Of a stretch of DNA of 19,455 nt, positions 1 through 6,557 are shown in pieces. Made by a program: the position numbers and the translations under genes. How positions within the stretch are numbered: position 1 is the first letter of the stretch; every line of letters starts with the position of its first letter. The notes under the pieces are model-generated. The model was given only the letters and a program-made list of their open reading frames with translations, was not told the DNA's origin and did no database searches. Origin of the DNA: an uncultured Acetatifactor sp. (GTDB lineage Bacteria; Bacillota; Clostridia; Lachnospirales; Lachnospiraceae); NCBI GenBank assembly GCA_910584865.1, contig CAJUCE010000056.1, forward strand, positions 1-19,455. Reading direction: 5' to 3'.

Positions 1-2
1 GA

Positions 3-1178
3 AAGACAACCGTACAGAAAGTACTGCTCTATGTGCATGGGAAACTGGGCGGCGGTAGCGTGCTGCTGACTGCGCCCACGGGAAGGGCGAGCCGCAGGAT
101 GGCGGAAAGCACAGGACGGCAGGAAGCCATGACCATGCACAGCGCCCTGGGGCTTACCAGCGACGAGGACAGCGAGGAAATGGAAGGCATGCTGGAGGCG
201 GATTTTATCATAGCGGACGAGTTCACCATGTCTGACATGAGGCTGTCGTACATCTTCTTTGACCATATCCGGACGGGGAGCCGCCTGGTGCTGGTAGGGG
301 ATGTGGACCAGCTCCCCAGCGTAGGCCCCGGAAATGTGTTCCGCGAGCTGGTGCAGTGCGGCGTCATCCCGGTGACGGTGCTTGACACGATCTTCCGCCA
401 GGCGGAGGGCAGCCGCATCATCACCAACGCGAAGCGGATGCAGGAAAATGACGCGGCGTTGGATTACGGGGCAGGCTTTTCCTTTATCCCTGCAAAGAGC
501 GCAGAGGAGGCTGCAGACAAGGTGCAGGAGCTGTACCGTGCCAGCGTGGACGCGTTCGGCATGGACAAGGTGCAGGTGCTGACACCCTACCGCAAGACGG
601 GGGCGACCAGCGTGAATGCGCTGAATGAAAGGTTATGGGAGATGGTGAACCCGAAGGAGGAGGGGAAGCCGGAGATCCGTTCCGGTAAACGTACCTTCCG
701 CCTGGGCGACAGGATCATCCATAACAAGAACAAAGACCAGATCAGCAACGGCGACATCGGATACATCAGAAACATCTATGTGGATGAGGACGGATCGGAG
801 GCTGCGGAGCTGGAGTTTTCAGACGGACGCCGGGTGGAATACGGGAGCGAGGAGCTGGAGATGGTGGAGCACGCCTATGCAACGACGGTCCACAAGAGCC
901 AGGGAAGCGAGTACCCCATGGTGATCCTGCCGTGGCTGCCCATGTTCTATAAGATGCTGCGGCGGAACATCTTCTACACCGCAATAACAAGGGCAGGCGT
1001 ACAGGTCACCATCATCGGCAGCAAGCGGGCCGTCTGCACCGCCATCCACAATACGGAGTGTGACCGGCGCAATACCCGCCTTGGGGAGCGCGTCATCAGG
1101 GAATATAACCGGGTGCTGGAGGAAAAGGCAAAGCGGCCTGAAAATGACGGATACCGGCAGGAAGCGATCAACTTATAA
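3..1178 (+). CDS. RecD-like SF1 DNA helicase, 5'-truncated by window edge
   Basis: This is the C-terminal helicase core of a RecD/TraA-type superfamily 1 ATPase that would unwind DNA using ATP. The frame is open from base 3, where KTT looks like the tail of a Walker A GKTT, so the N-terminus lies outside the window. Visible motifs in order are motif Ia (LLTAPTGRASRRM), Walker B as DEFTMSD near base 218, motif III (LVGDVDQLPSVGPGN), motif IV-like FRQAEGSRI, motif V (TTVHKSQGSEYPMVILP, near base 880) and motif VI (YTAITRA, near base 975). The TTVHKSQG and GDxxQLP signatures are characteristic of the RecD2-like group. It heads a plus-strand series with short gaps ending at the 5576 terminator, so it is probably part of the element's DNA-processing operon. 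Confidence in the family is high; the exact role is inferred. Confidence 0.93.
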   Translation, partial: KTTVQKVLLYVHGKLGGGSVLLTAPTGRASRRMAESTGRQEAMTMHSALGLTSDEDSEEMEGMLEADFIIADEFTMSDMRLSYIFFDHIRTGSRLVLVGDVDQLPSVGPGNVFRELVQCGVIPVTVLDTIFRQAEGSRIITNAKRMQENDAALDYGAGFSFIPAKSAEEAADKVQELYRASVDAFGMDKVQVLTPYRKTGATSVNALNERLWEMVNPKEEGKPEIRSGKRTFRLGDRIIHNKNKDQISNGDIGYIRNIYVDEDGSEAAELEFSDGRRVEYGSEELEMVEHAYATTVHKSQGSEYPMVILPWLPMFYKMLRRNIFYTAITRAGVQVTIIGSKRAVCTAIHNTECDRRNTRLGERVIREYNRVLEEKAKRPENDGYRQEAINL

Positions 1179-1199
1179 AATACAGGAGGAACAGGAAAT

Positions 1200-1676
1200 A
1201 TGGATACCTTAGAGAAAAACTCAGGTAAAAAAAAGGCAGAAAGATTGGATTTAAGTCCAAAAATGGTGGACAGGACAGACTGGATAGATAATCAGACCTA
1301 CTGGTATCTGATGCAGCTTCTGGAGCTGAGTCCGGATGAGAGTGAGGAAAAATTCCCGTGGAATATTGAGATCCTCAGGAACGTATTTGACAGCACCGTA
1401 TCCATCTTAGAGGAATACGGGCACGCTGTATGCAATCCGTATGTTGCTACATCGGACACCGGCAGGCAGTACCGCTGCACACTTTCCGAGTGCGGCTGTG
1501 AGAGCTGTAACTGTCAGGATGAGTTTATGGAGAAGGAAAGGCTCCTTTCCAATATCGAGGATGCCGCAGCAACGAACGGGTTCAAGGTGATGGATGGGGA
1601 CAAGGACTGCATCATTGTCCGGAACAGCGAAATGGATATGGATTTTGAGATCCGTGTCGGCCAGCTTGCCGGATAG
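1200..1676 (+). CDS. Hypothetical acidic protein, 158 aa
   Basis: I do not recognise this family. The ATG follows a good ribosome binding site (aggaggaa near 1183) only 21 bases after the helicase stop, so it is very likely co-transcribed. The product is acidic, with a Lys-rich N-terminus (about residues 6-14), a Trp/Tyr-containing segment around residue 30, and a cysteine cluster CGCESCNC near residues 98-105 that could bind metal. No signal peptide or membrane segment is visible, so it should be cytosolic. A 16-bp palindrome (GGAAAGG-ct-CCTTTCC, 1535-1550) lies inside the gene but reads as ordinary coding sequence. Function unknown; the position suggests a mobile-element accessory protein. 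Confidence 0.75.
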   Translation: MDTLEKNSGKKKAERLDLSPKMVDRTDWIDNQTYWYLMQLLELSPDESEEKFPWNIEILRNVFDSTVSILEEYGHAVCNPYVATSDTGRQYRCTLSECGCESCNCQDEFMEKERLLSNIEDAAATNGFKVMDGDKDCIIVRNSEMDMDFEIRVGQLAG

Positions 1677-1687
1677 GGGGCTGCCGT

Positions 1688-2374
1688 ATGAAGAAAAGAG
1701 ATTATAAAAAGGAATTCAGCACCCTGATAGATAAATTTGCTTACCGTTACTCCAGATGGCAGGTATGGAACGATTTCCTGAGCCTGTCAGCGCTGTCCCT
1801 GGCAAATGTGATGCCCGGACCGGAAAATGGGGAACGGGAGGAGCAGTACCTCTCCATCATGGACAGCTATCAGAAGGAGGACCAGGAGGCATTCCCGAAG
1901 ATGCTGGGGCTTGTGGTGCTGGCGCTGGAGGAGAATCCGGAACAGGATTTCCTGGGCAGCCTGTACCATTATCTGGACCTGCAGCAGGAACAGAAGGGGC
2001 AGTTCTTTACGCCTTACCATATCTGCGAATGTATGTCCGAGCTGCAGTTTACAGGAGATGAAAAAGCAGAGAAGCTGGAAGAAAAAGGCTGCATCAGCGT
2101 GAACGATCCTGCGTGCGGCGCGGGCGCCATGCTGATCGCCTTTGCAAACGTGGCAAAAAGGCACGGCATCAATTACCAGAAGCATGTGCTGTTCGTGGCG
2201 CAGGATATAGACCGGACGGCAGCCATGATGTGCTACATACAGATGTCCTTACTGGGATGTCCAGCCATCGTGGTTATCGGGGACAGCCTTGCAAAGCCGT
2301 TTCCCCATCCGGACAACGAAGTATGGTGTACCCTGTTCTATCACCTGAACCAGTGGCGTTTTACCACCGGGTAG
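1688..2374 (+). CDS. Orphan N6-adenine DNA methylase-like protein lacking NPPY
   Basis: This resembles the SAM-binding half of type I-like N6-adenine methyltransferases. GQFFTPYHICECM (residues 104-116) matches the FTP motif seen before motif I in HsdM-type enzymes. NDPACGAGAML (139-149) is motif I, the SAM-binding loop, and AQDID (171-175) is the acidic motif II. GDSLAKPF follows at 198-205, but the catalytic NPPY/NPPF expected soon after is absent; the protein ends at FYHLNQWRFTTG. At 228 residues it is short for an active enzyme. Similar short methylase-like proteins occur in conjugative elements, so the shape may be normal for the family. It starts 11 bases after the previous stop. The same frame stays coding-like beyond the TAG at 2372-2374. 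SAM binding is plausible; methylation activity is doubtful. Confidence 0.85.
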   Translation: MKKRDYKKEFSTLIDKFAYRYSRWQVWNDFLSLSALSLANVMPGPENGEREEQYLSIMDSYQKEDQEAFPKMLGLVVLALEENPEQDFLGSLYHYLDLQQEQKGQFFTPYHICECMSELQFTGDEKAEKLEEKGCISVNDPACGAGAMLIAFANVAKRHGINYQKHVLFVAQDIDRTAAMMCYIQMSLLGCPAIVVIGDSLAKPFPHPDNEVWCTLFYHLNQWRFTTG

Positions 2375-2383
2375 GCAGGAAGT

Positions 2384-2437
2384 GAGACAGCGGATGGAAT
2401 GGAGACAGCAGATGGAATAGAAACAACCGGCGGCAGC
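2384..2437 (+). repeat. Three tandem 18-bp units encoding a hexapeptide repeat
   Basis: Read in the frame of the upstream methylase, three consecutive 18-base units encode ETADGM, ETADGI and ETTGGS. The first two units are nearly identical in DNA and the third is diverged. The first copy lies between the methylase TAG stop (2372-2374) and the first downstream ATG (2399), so it is translated only if the stop was once sense or is read through. Confidence 0.7.
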
Positions 2438-2530
2438 ATGGAAAGGACCATGATCAGGCTGTCCGGGAACATGGAACTGCTGGAAGGCGCAGACGGCCAG
2501 CTCATGCTGTCCATGGAACAGGCGTCATAA
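2399..2530 (+). CDS. Possible small ORF, 43 aa, in frame with the methylase
   Basis: An ATG at 2399 opens a 43-residue frame (starts METADGIETTGGS, ends LMLSMEQAS) that stops at 2530, shortly before the ribosome binding site of the next gene. It is in the same frame as the methylase, separated only by the TAG at 2372-2374 and eight sense codons. No convincing ribosome binding site precedes 2399; a GGAAG lies about 16 bases upstream, which is far. The in-frame hexapeptide repeat supports coding in this frame. It could be a coupled small protein or the severed C-terminus of a longer methylase-like protein. Confidence 0.35.
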   Translation: METADGIETTGGSMERTMIRLSGNMELLEGADGQLMLSMEQAS

Positions 2531-2564
2531 GATTCCGGCAGGCACAGACGAAAGGAGCCAGAAA

Positions 2565-2915
2565 ATGAAAAATAAAGCAGGCATCCAGTTCCAGTCAGGC
2601 ATACTGCGGCGGGACGGCTATCACGCCGCCGCAGGGATCATCGAATCCCTGCAGGGCAAGGTCAGCCGGGAGGCTGAAATGGAATATCTGAAGGTGTTTG
2701 CCAGACAGGGCTGTTTCGATGAAGAACTCAGCAGGGACCAGCTCCGCTGCCTGTGGACGGCATACTGCCTGCACCACGGGCTTGACGCGGATACGTCCGG
2801 GTATGACAATGACCTGCTGGAACTGTGGGATGCCACGGCGGAAGATGAAGCTGAAACGGCAGACTGGAGCGATCATGACAGCTTTGAAGATTTCATGTGC
2901 AGATACCTTGTGTAA
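2565..2915 (+). CDS. Hypothetical acidic protein, 116 aa
   Basis: The family is not recognised. A clear ribosome binding site (aaaggagcc) sits 7 bases before the ATG. The product looks helical and cytosolic, with a basic N-terminus (KNKAGIQFQSGILRRDGYHAAAGI) and a strongly acidic C-terminal third (ATAEDEAETADWSDHDSFEDF). That charge polarity is frequent in small helper proteins of conjugative elements, but no function can be assigned. It lies in the same transcriptional direction as the helicase, methylase and primase genes, probably in one operon. Confidence 0.75.
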   Translation: MKNKAGIQFQSGILRRDGYHAAAGIIESLQGKVSREAEMEYLKVFARQGCFDEELSRDQLRCLWTAYCLHHGLDADTSGYDNDLLELWDATAEDEAETADWSDHDSFEDFMCRYLV

Positions 2916-2955
2916 GGGAATCTGAAAGAAACCATAAAAAAATTCAAGAAAATGC

Positions 2956-2990
2956 GGGGAGGCGGGTACTTATTTTATATACCCCTCCCC
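2956..2990 (+). promoter_or_regulatory. GC-rich leader hairpin upstream of the 3015 gene
   Basis: A GGGGAGG arm followed by cGGGTA (2956-2968) can pair with TACCCCTCCCC (2980-2990), with a small bulge and an AT-only loop. It lies just before the ribosome binding site (aaggagag) of the gene at 3015. There is no following T-run, so it does not look like an ordinary terminator. A role in translation control or mRNA processing is inferred only. Confidence 0.45.
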
Positions 2991-3014
2991 AGGAAAAGGA
3001 AGGAGAGAAGACAG

Positions 3015-3455
3015 ATGAATGAGATGACAATGAACAGCGCCTGCATGTATGACGAGGTGGAGGGGATCAGGAGCCTGAACAAAGTGGAAGGGTTCGATCC
3101 CAGGAAATATATGCGCCTGATCCAGAATGAGGGGCAGGCAGGGAAATACTACCTTGACGTGGCCTACCGCAAGCTCTGGTTCCGCTTAAGATACCCGGAG
3201 GGGAAGATCGTAAAGAAGATACTGAAGCTGACGGAGCAGGTGGCCATCGTGGAGGCAAGGGTATACCTGACCGCAATGACCATGAGGACAACTTCATCTC
3301 CAATGCGCTGGCACAGAAATACATGTCTGCGGACGGCCAGTTCGGGAACAAGTTCGTGGAACTGGCGGAGACGGCTGCAGTGGGAAGGGCATTATCGGAT
3401 GCAGGATTCGGGCTGCAGTTTGCCGACAGGGAAGGGGACATGGACCCGGAAGTGA
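3015..3455 (+). pseudogene. N-terminal part of a frameshifted element protein
   Basis: The ATG at 3015 is preferred over an upstream ATG at 2952 because aaggagagaagac lies directly before it. The frame encodes a conserved-looking domain, roughly MNEMTMNSACMYDEVEG through KILKLTEQVAIVEARVYL (about 85 residues). After VYL at about 3269 it turns into compositionally odd sequence (Arg/Trp/Ser-rich) up to the stop at 3455. The natural continuation, DRNDHEDNFISNALAQKY, is in the -1 frame from 3269 and joins the ORF annotated from 3323. No slippery heptamer is visible, so loss of one G in a CTGGAC context is the simplest explanation. The intact product would span 3015-4264, about 416 residues. Family recognised only as a recurrent hypothetical of clostridial conjugative elements. 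Confidence 0.6.
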
Positions 3456-4264
3456 CAGAGGCGCCTTTTGACCCGCAGATGATTGCAGGGGCGGGAGGCG
3501 CACTGCCGGAAGGCACATACATGGACTCCGCCCTTCAGGAAGGTGCAGCCGGTGACGGTGAGGTCCTCCAGGAGGAAGCCTTCCCCGGACAGTATGGGAT
3601 AGAGGAATACATCCCCATGCCGGAGGAAGTGGGGCAGGCCATGGGAATGCCGCCCGCCATGCATCAGGCAGGTGCAGCACCGGCAGCCGCAGGACAGGTG
3701 ATGCAGGGAACAGCTCCCGCAGCCGCAAGACAGGCAGCGCAGGGAACAGCCCCCACAGCCGCAGGACAGGCAGCGCAGGGAATAGCTCCTGCAGCCGCAA
3801 GACAGGCGACGCAGGGAACGGCTCCTGCAGCAGCACAGACACAGCAGCATGCACCGGCACAGCAGCCCGTTCAGGGAATGCCGCCCGCCATGCAGAACAG
3901 GCAGGCAGCACCAAATCCCGCACAGGGAGGGAGGGCAGCCGTGAATGCCGGCCGTCAGGCAGCACAGAAAGCCGGGAACGCCGCCGCCGGGAATACGGCA
4001 GCCGCAAAGGGCGCCAATGCACAGGCGGCAGGCAGTATCCGTAAGGACATGCCCGTGGAGCAGATCTATTCCATGTTAAACCGTGACAGCGCAGCCGCAG
4101 TGGTCATCCCCATGGGATTCAACAAGGGAAAGACACTGGGACAGGTGGCCGTGGAGAAGCCCGCGAACCTGCAGTGGTATGTGGACTCCTACGGCGGCCC
4201 CGACAACCTCCTGCGCGCGGCGGCAAAGTTCCTGATCGATGCGGCATTAGGGCAGGCAAGCTAG
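3323..4264 (+). CDS. C-terminal part of the frameshifted protein; Ala/Gln/Pro-rich linker and ExoX-C-like end
   Basis: From an ATG at 3323 the frame runs 313 residues. It begins in the middle of a conserved domain (ELAETAAVGRALSDAGFG, near residues 13-30), so the true start is probably the ATG at 3015 in the other frame. Residues about 95-230 form a low-complexity Ala/Gln/Pro/Gly linker carrying four 36-bp tandem repeats. The C-terminal 65 residues are again folded-looking: IPMGFNKGKTLGQVA then NLQWYVDSYGGPDNLLRAA. This resembles the small domain found at the C-terminus of ExoX-like nucleases and in DUF3820-type proteins, which suggests nucleic-acid contact. No membrane segments are seen. It precedes the primase gene by 4 bases, implying coupled expression and a possible role in DNA processing. 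Confidence 0.7.
   Translation: MSADGQFGNKFVELAETAAVGRALSDAGFGLQFADREGDMDPEVTEAPFDPQMIAGAGGALPEGTYMDSALQEGAAGDGEVLQEEAFPGQYGIEEYIPMPEEVGQAMGMPPAMHQAGAAPAAAGQVMQGTAPAAARQAAQGTAPTAAGQAAQGIAPAAARQATQGTAPAAAQTQQHAPAQQPVQGMPPAMQNRQAAPNPAQGGRAAVNAGRQAAQKAGNAAAGNTAAAKGANAQAAGSIRKDMPVEQIYSMLNRDSAAAVVIPMGFNKGKTLGQVAVEKPANLQWYVDSYGGPDNLLRAAAKFLIDAALGQAS
3683..3826 (+). repeat. Four tandem 36-bp repeats in coding sequence
   Basis: Units start at 3683, 3719, 3755 and 3791 with exact 36-base periodicity and only a few substitutions each. They encode a 12-residue unit of the type AAARQAAQGTAP. A partial fifth unit follows at 3827. Being a multiple of three, copy number can change without breaking the frame, so linker length probably varies between strains. 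Confidence 0.9.
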
Positions 4265-4268
4265 GGAT

Positions 4269-5561
4269 ATGGATAACGGGCAGTGCGGGCTATGCGCTGC
4301 CCTTATAAAAAAGACAGCCTGGCTTCAGGCTGCGGAAAGGAGGAGAGCCTTGTACCAGGATTTTCCTTTTACCATCAGGGAAGTGGCATATCTCCTGAAC
4401 CTCCGTATCCGGCATAAGAATGCAGTGAGCCTGGATGCGGACTGCCCTTTCTGTGGGGAGACGAAAGGCAAGCTCAACCTGAACCTGAAGAAGAACGTGT
4501 TCAAGTGCAACAGGTGCGGGGAAAGCGGCGGCATGCTCTCCCTGTATGGGAAGATATACGGGGTGGACAACCAGACCGCCTGCAGGGAGATCAAGGACGC
4601 CCTCGGAAAGAATGAGCAGGCGCCTTCCTACCAGGTAAGGAAAAAGATGATCGCCCCCAAAGAGCCGGAGATAGAGAACGCCCCGCCGGCACCGGATGCG
4701 GTAAGGCATAAGACATACAGCATGTTCTTTTCCATGCTGGTGCTTGCGGACACCCACAGGCAGAACCTTTTGGGCCGCGGGTTCACGGAGCGGCAGATCG
4801 AGGAGAACGGCTATAAGAGCACGCCGGTCTTCGGCTTTAAGAAGCTGACAAGGAAACTGCTGGAGGCAGGTTGCACCGTAAAGGGCGTGCCGGGATTCTA
4901 TCAGGACAGGGACGGGGAATGGAGCATCCATTTCTCCAACAAGTCCTCCGGTTTCCTGGTGCCGGTACGCAATATGGACCACATGATTGTCGGGGCGCAG
5001 ATCCGCCTTGACCATCCTTATGACGGCAGGAAATATATCTGGCTCTCCAGCACGAACTTCCACATGGGCACATCCTCCGGAAGCCCCGTCCATCTGGCGG
5101 GCAGTACGGGGGAAAAGACCATCTTCATTACGGAAGGGCCGCTCAAAGGCGACCTTGCCCATGCCCTGTCCGGCAGGACCTTCGGGTGCGTGCCCGGGGC
5201 GAACCAGTACGCGAACCTGCCGCCGTTCCTGCAGGCGATGAAGCTGATGGGGACGGAAGCGGTCTATGAAGCCTACGACATGGACAAGCTGCTGAAGACC
5301 GTCTGCAGGGGGGACTACAACGAGAAATGCGCCAACTGCGAAAGTTACCGGAAGTACCGGGAGGGGCAGGAGCTTCCCTGCGAGAAGAAGAACGTGAAGC
5401 GCCAGAACATCCAGAGGGGATGCAGGAAACTGGCGGAGATCTGCCGGGAGCTTGAACTGCCCATAAAAACGCTGACCTGGGATACGGATGAGGACGGGGA
5501 CTGGGCGGAGCATGTGAAGGGCGTGGATGACTACCTTCATGGGCTGGAGCAGAAAAAATAA
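4269..5561 (+). CDS. CHC2-type zinc-finger, Toprim-like DNA primase of the element
   Basis: A primase-like protein of 430 residues that would make or bind primers for element DNA replication. DCPFCGETKGKLNLNL (58-73) and FKCNRCGESGG (78-88) give a zinc ribbon with cysteines at 59, 62, 80 and 83, as in CHC2/DnaG fingers. IFITEGPLKGDLAHAL (285-300) followed by YEAYDMDK (333-340) matches the TEGxxKAD...D-D pattern of Toprim-like DUF3854 domains, with E289, D337 and D339 as likely metal ligands. A second cysteine group (CRGDYNEKCANC, then C near ELPCEKK) may bind another metal. The start follows the previous stop by only a few bases with a poor ribosome binding site, suggesting translational coupling. 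It is the last gene of the operon before the 5576 terminator. Confidence 0.88.
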   Translation: MDNGQCGLCAALIKKTAWLQAAERRRALYQDFPFTIREVAYLLNLRIRHKNAVSLDADCPFCGETKGKLNLNLKKNVFKCNRCGESGGMLSLYGKIYGVDNQTACREIKDALGKNEQAPSYQVRKKMIAPKEPEIENAPPAPDAVRHKTYSMFFSMLVLADTHRQNLLGRGFTERQIEENGYKSTPVFGFKKLTRKLLEAGCTVKGVPGFYQDRDGEWSIHFSNKSSGFLVPVRNMDHMIVGAQIRLDHPYDGRKYIWLSSTNFHMGTSSGSPVHLAGSTGEKTIFITEGPLKGDLAHALSGRTFGCVPGANQYANLPPFLQAMKLMGTEAVYEAYDMDKLLKTVCRGDYNEKCANCESYRKYREGQELPCEKKNVKRQNIQRGCRKLAEICRELELPIKTLTWDTDEDGDWAEHVKGVDDYLHGLEQKK

Positions 5562-5575
5562 CAGAAATGATATCA

Positions 5576-5612
5576 CCGGAGTGGTGCCAGAAGGCGCTGC
5601 CCCGGTTTTTTT
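5576..5612 (+). terminator. Rho-independent terminator after the primase operon
   Basis: CCGGAGTGGTGCC (5576-5588) pairs with GGCGCTGCCCCGG (5593-5605) at 12 of 13 positions counting G-U pairs, with loop AGAA, followed by seven T (5606-5612). It begins 14 bases after the primase stop and marks the end of the GC-rich block; sequence beyond it becomes AT-rich. Confidence 0.93.
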
Positions 5613-5758
5613 ATTGAATAGACATATCAAGACCAAAAAAGGAATTGTAAAATGTAATGGGGTGAATAATTATAGCTAAAAGACAAGTAAGAAGTTATAA
5701 GGCGATTTTCGTCCATAAATCATATAATTTGAAGAAATTTATTTTTGACGAAAATATG

Positions 5759-5805
5759 AAAAAAGGGCAAGCGTTTAATAAACCTTAACGCTCCCCCTTT
5801 TTTTG
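5759..5805 (-). terminator. Terminator downstream of padR, usable in both directions
   Basis: An A-run plus GGG and AGCGTT (5771-5776) pairs with AACGCT (5788-5793), CCC and a T-run (5799-5805). On the minus strand it follows the padR stop (5822) by 17 bases and ends in a U-rich stretch. The 5613-5758 stretch beside it holds no gene; it contains a 9-bp inverted repeat (ATTTTCGTC at 5705-5713, GACGAAAAT at 5747-5755) of unknown meaning. Confidence 0.8.
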
Positions 5806-5821
5806 TTTTGTCGATCAGTTA

Positions 5822-6346
5822 TTAGAATTTTTCTTTAAGCGAAGCAATCCATTTTTCGATAGCTTCCACAAGAACAAATTGTTGCTGTAAAACAGCCATG
5901 CCTGTTTCTGGAATTTCTGGTACGTTTTCTTTTTCGCGGAGGTTTTGTTCCAGATAGGATTTTAATGAAGCTACATTCTTTTCAATACTTTCAATACATG
6001 ATTTTTGACTGTCCGAATTTAGGCTATCTAAGTTCACAATTACAGCATTAAAATCCAAAAAGAGATGAATGGGTTTCGTTGCAATTTCAAACATAAGCCT
6101 CTCAAATTCTTTTTCTCCCGCACTTGTCAAAGAATAAACCGCCTTTTCCGGCATTTTTCCCTCTTTGACAATATCTGCTTTGATAAATCCTTTTTCCTCT
6201 AGCTGGATTGCTTTTTTATAAATAGAGGGAGTGCTGATTTTCACCCATTTAGATATGTTCCGGTATTCCACCAGCTTTTGAATATCATAAGCGCCCATAG
6301 GCTCTTTCTTCAACATTCCCAGTACAATCAAATCAATCGTTGCCAT
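5822..6346 (-). CDS. PadR-family transcriptional repressor
   Basis: A 174-residue regulator with the PadR plan: an N-terminal winged helix (MATIDLIVLGMLKKEPMGAYDI, then STPSIYKKAIQLEEKGFI and the wing KAVYSLTSAGEKEFERL, residues about 1-85) and a C-terminal helical dimerisation region (about 100-174, ending AIEKWIASLKEKF). PadR proteins usually repress a neighbouring efflux or stress gene and release DNA on binding a small molecule. Here it is divergent from a MATE efflux gene, the classic arrangement, and two related palindromes lie in the shared intergenic region. The start has a good ribosome binding site (aaggaaggcgggg on the minus strand). AT-rich codon use differs from the flanking GC-rich genes, consistent with acquisition together with the transporter. 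The ligand is unknown. Confidence 0.92.
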   Translation of the reverse strand: MATIDLIVLGMLKKEPMGAYDIQKLVEYRNISKWVKISTPSIYKKAIQLEEKGFIKADIVKEGKMPEKAVYSLTSAGEKEFERLMFEIATKPIHLFLDFNAVIVNLDSLNSDSQKSCIESIEKNVASLKSYLEQNLREKENVPEIPETGMAVLQQQFVLVEAIEKWIASLKEKF

Positions 6347-6390
6347 GCTGCCCCGCCTTCCTTAAGTTTTTGTGCGGAAACTTTCCCTGC

Positions 6391-6429
6391 ACTGTAATTT
6401 ATAGTATTCGATTTTATAGCTTCCGTCAA
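6391..6429 (-). promoter_or_regulatory. padR promoter with overlapping operator-like palindrome
   Basis: On the minus strand TTGACG (6424-6429) and TACTAT (6401-6406) are separated by exactly 17 bases. The -10 box lies within ACTGTAA-T-TTATAGT (6391-6405), an imperfect copy (6 of 7 arm positions) of the perfect palindrome over the MATE promoter. The placement predicts autorepression by PadR. Confidence 0.7.
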
Positions 6430-6456
6430 GAAATCAAAGAGATTTTCTACGCCATC

Positions 6457-6485
6457 TTGACAACTACTATAATTTATAGTAGTAT
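6457..6485 (+). promoter_or_regulatory. MATE promoter with perfect 21-bp operator palindrome in the spacer
   Basis: A consensus TTGACA (6457-6462) and a TAGTAT -10-like box (6480-6485) are 17 bases apart. The spacer is filled by the palindrome ACTACTATAA-T-TTATAGTAGT (6463-6483), perfect in both 10-base arms. A protein bound there would block RNA polymerase, so this is the likely main PadR operator. Related half-sites (ACTGTAAACTATA) recur near 6518-6530. Confidence 0.75.
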
Positions 6486-6557
6486 TTCTGTTGCAGTGAT
6501 ATGCTATAACTTATACTACTGTAAACTATATTATATCAAAAGAAAGGAGTATTCGCA

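Noticed and set aside
1535..1550. Palindrome GGAAAGG-ct-CCTTTCC as a third copy of the parM insertion family
   Set aside because: Arms and length differ from the 8747/8922 type and the encoded residues fit the surrounding helical protein with no sign of insertion.
3261..3275. Programmed -1 frameshift in the 3015 gene
   Set aside because: No X-XXY-YYZ slippery heptamer and no obvious downstream pseudoknot; a one-base deletion explains it more simply.
3683..3826. 36-bp periodic repeats as a CRISPR array
   Set aside because: The units are contiguous with no spacers and lie in frame inside a coding sequence.
3294..4022. Minus-strand ORFs rich in Leu/Pro/Arg or Cys/Ser across the repeat region
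   Set aside because: Low-complexity products of antisense reading of Ala/Gln tandem repeats; no ribosome binding site or domain.
4290..5636. 448-residue minus-strand ORF opposite the primase
   Set aside because: It is the antisense shadow of a GC-rich gene with clear zinc-finger and Toprim-like motifs; it has no recognisable domain of its own and also spans the terminator.
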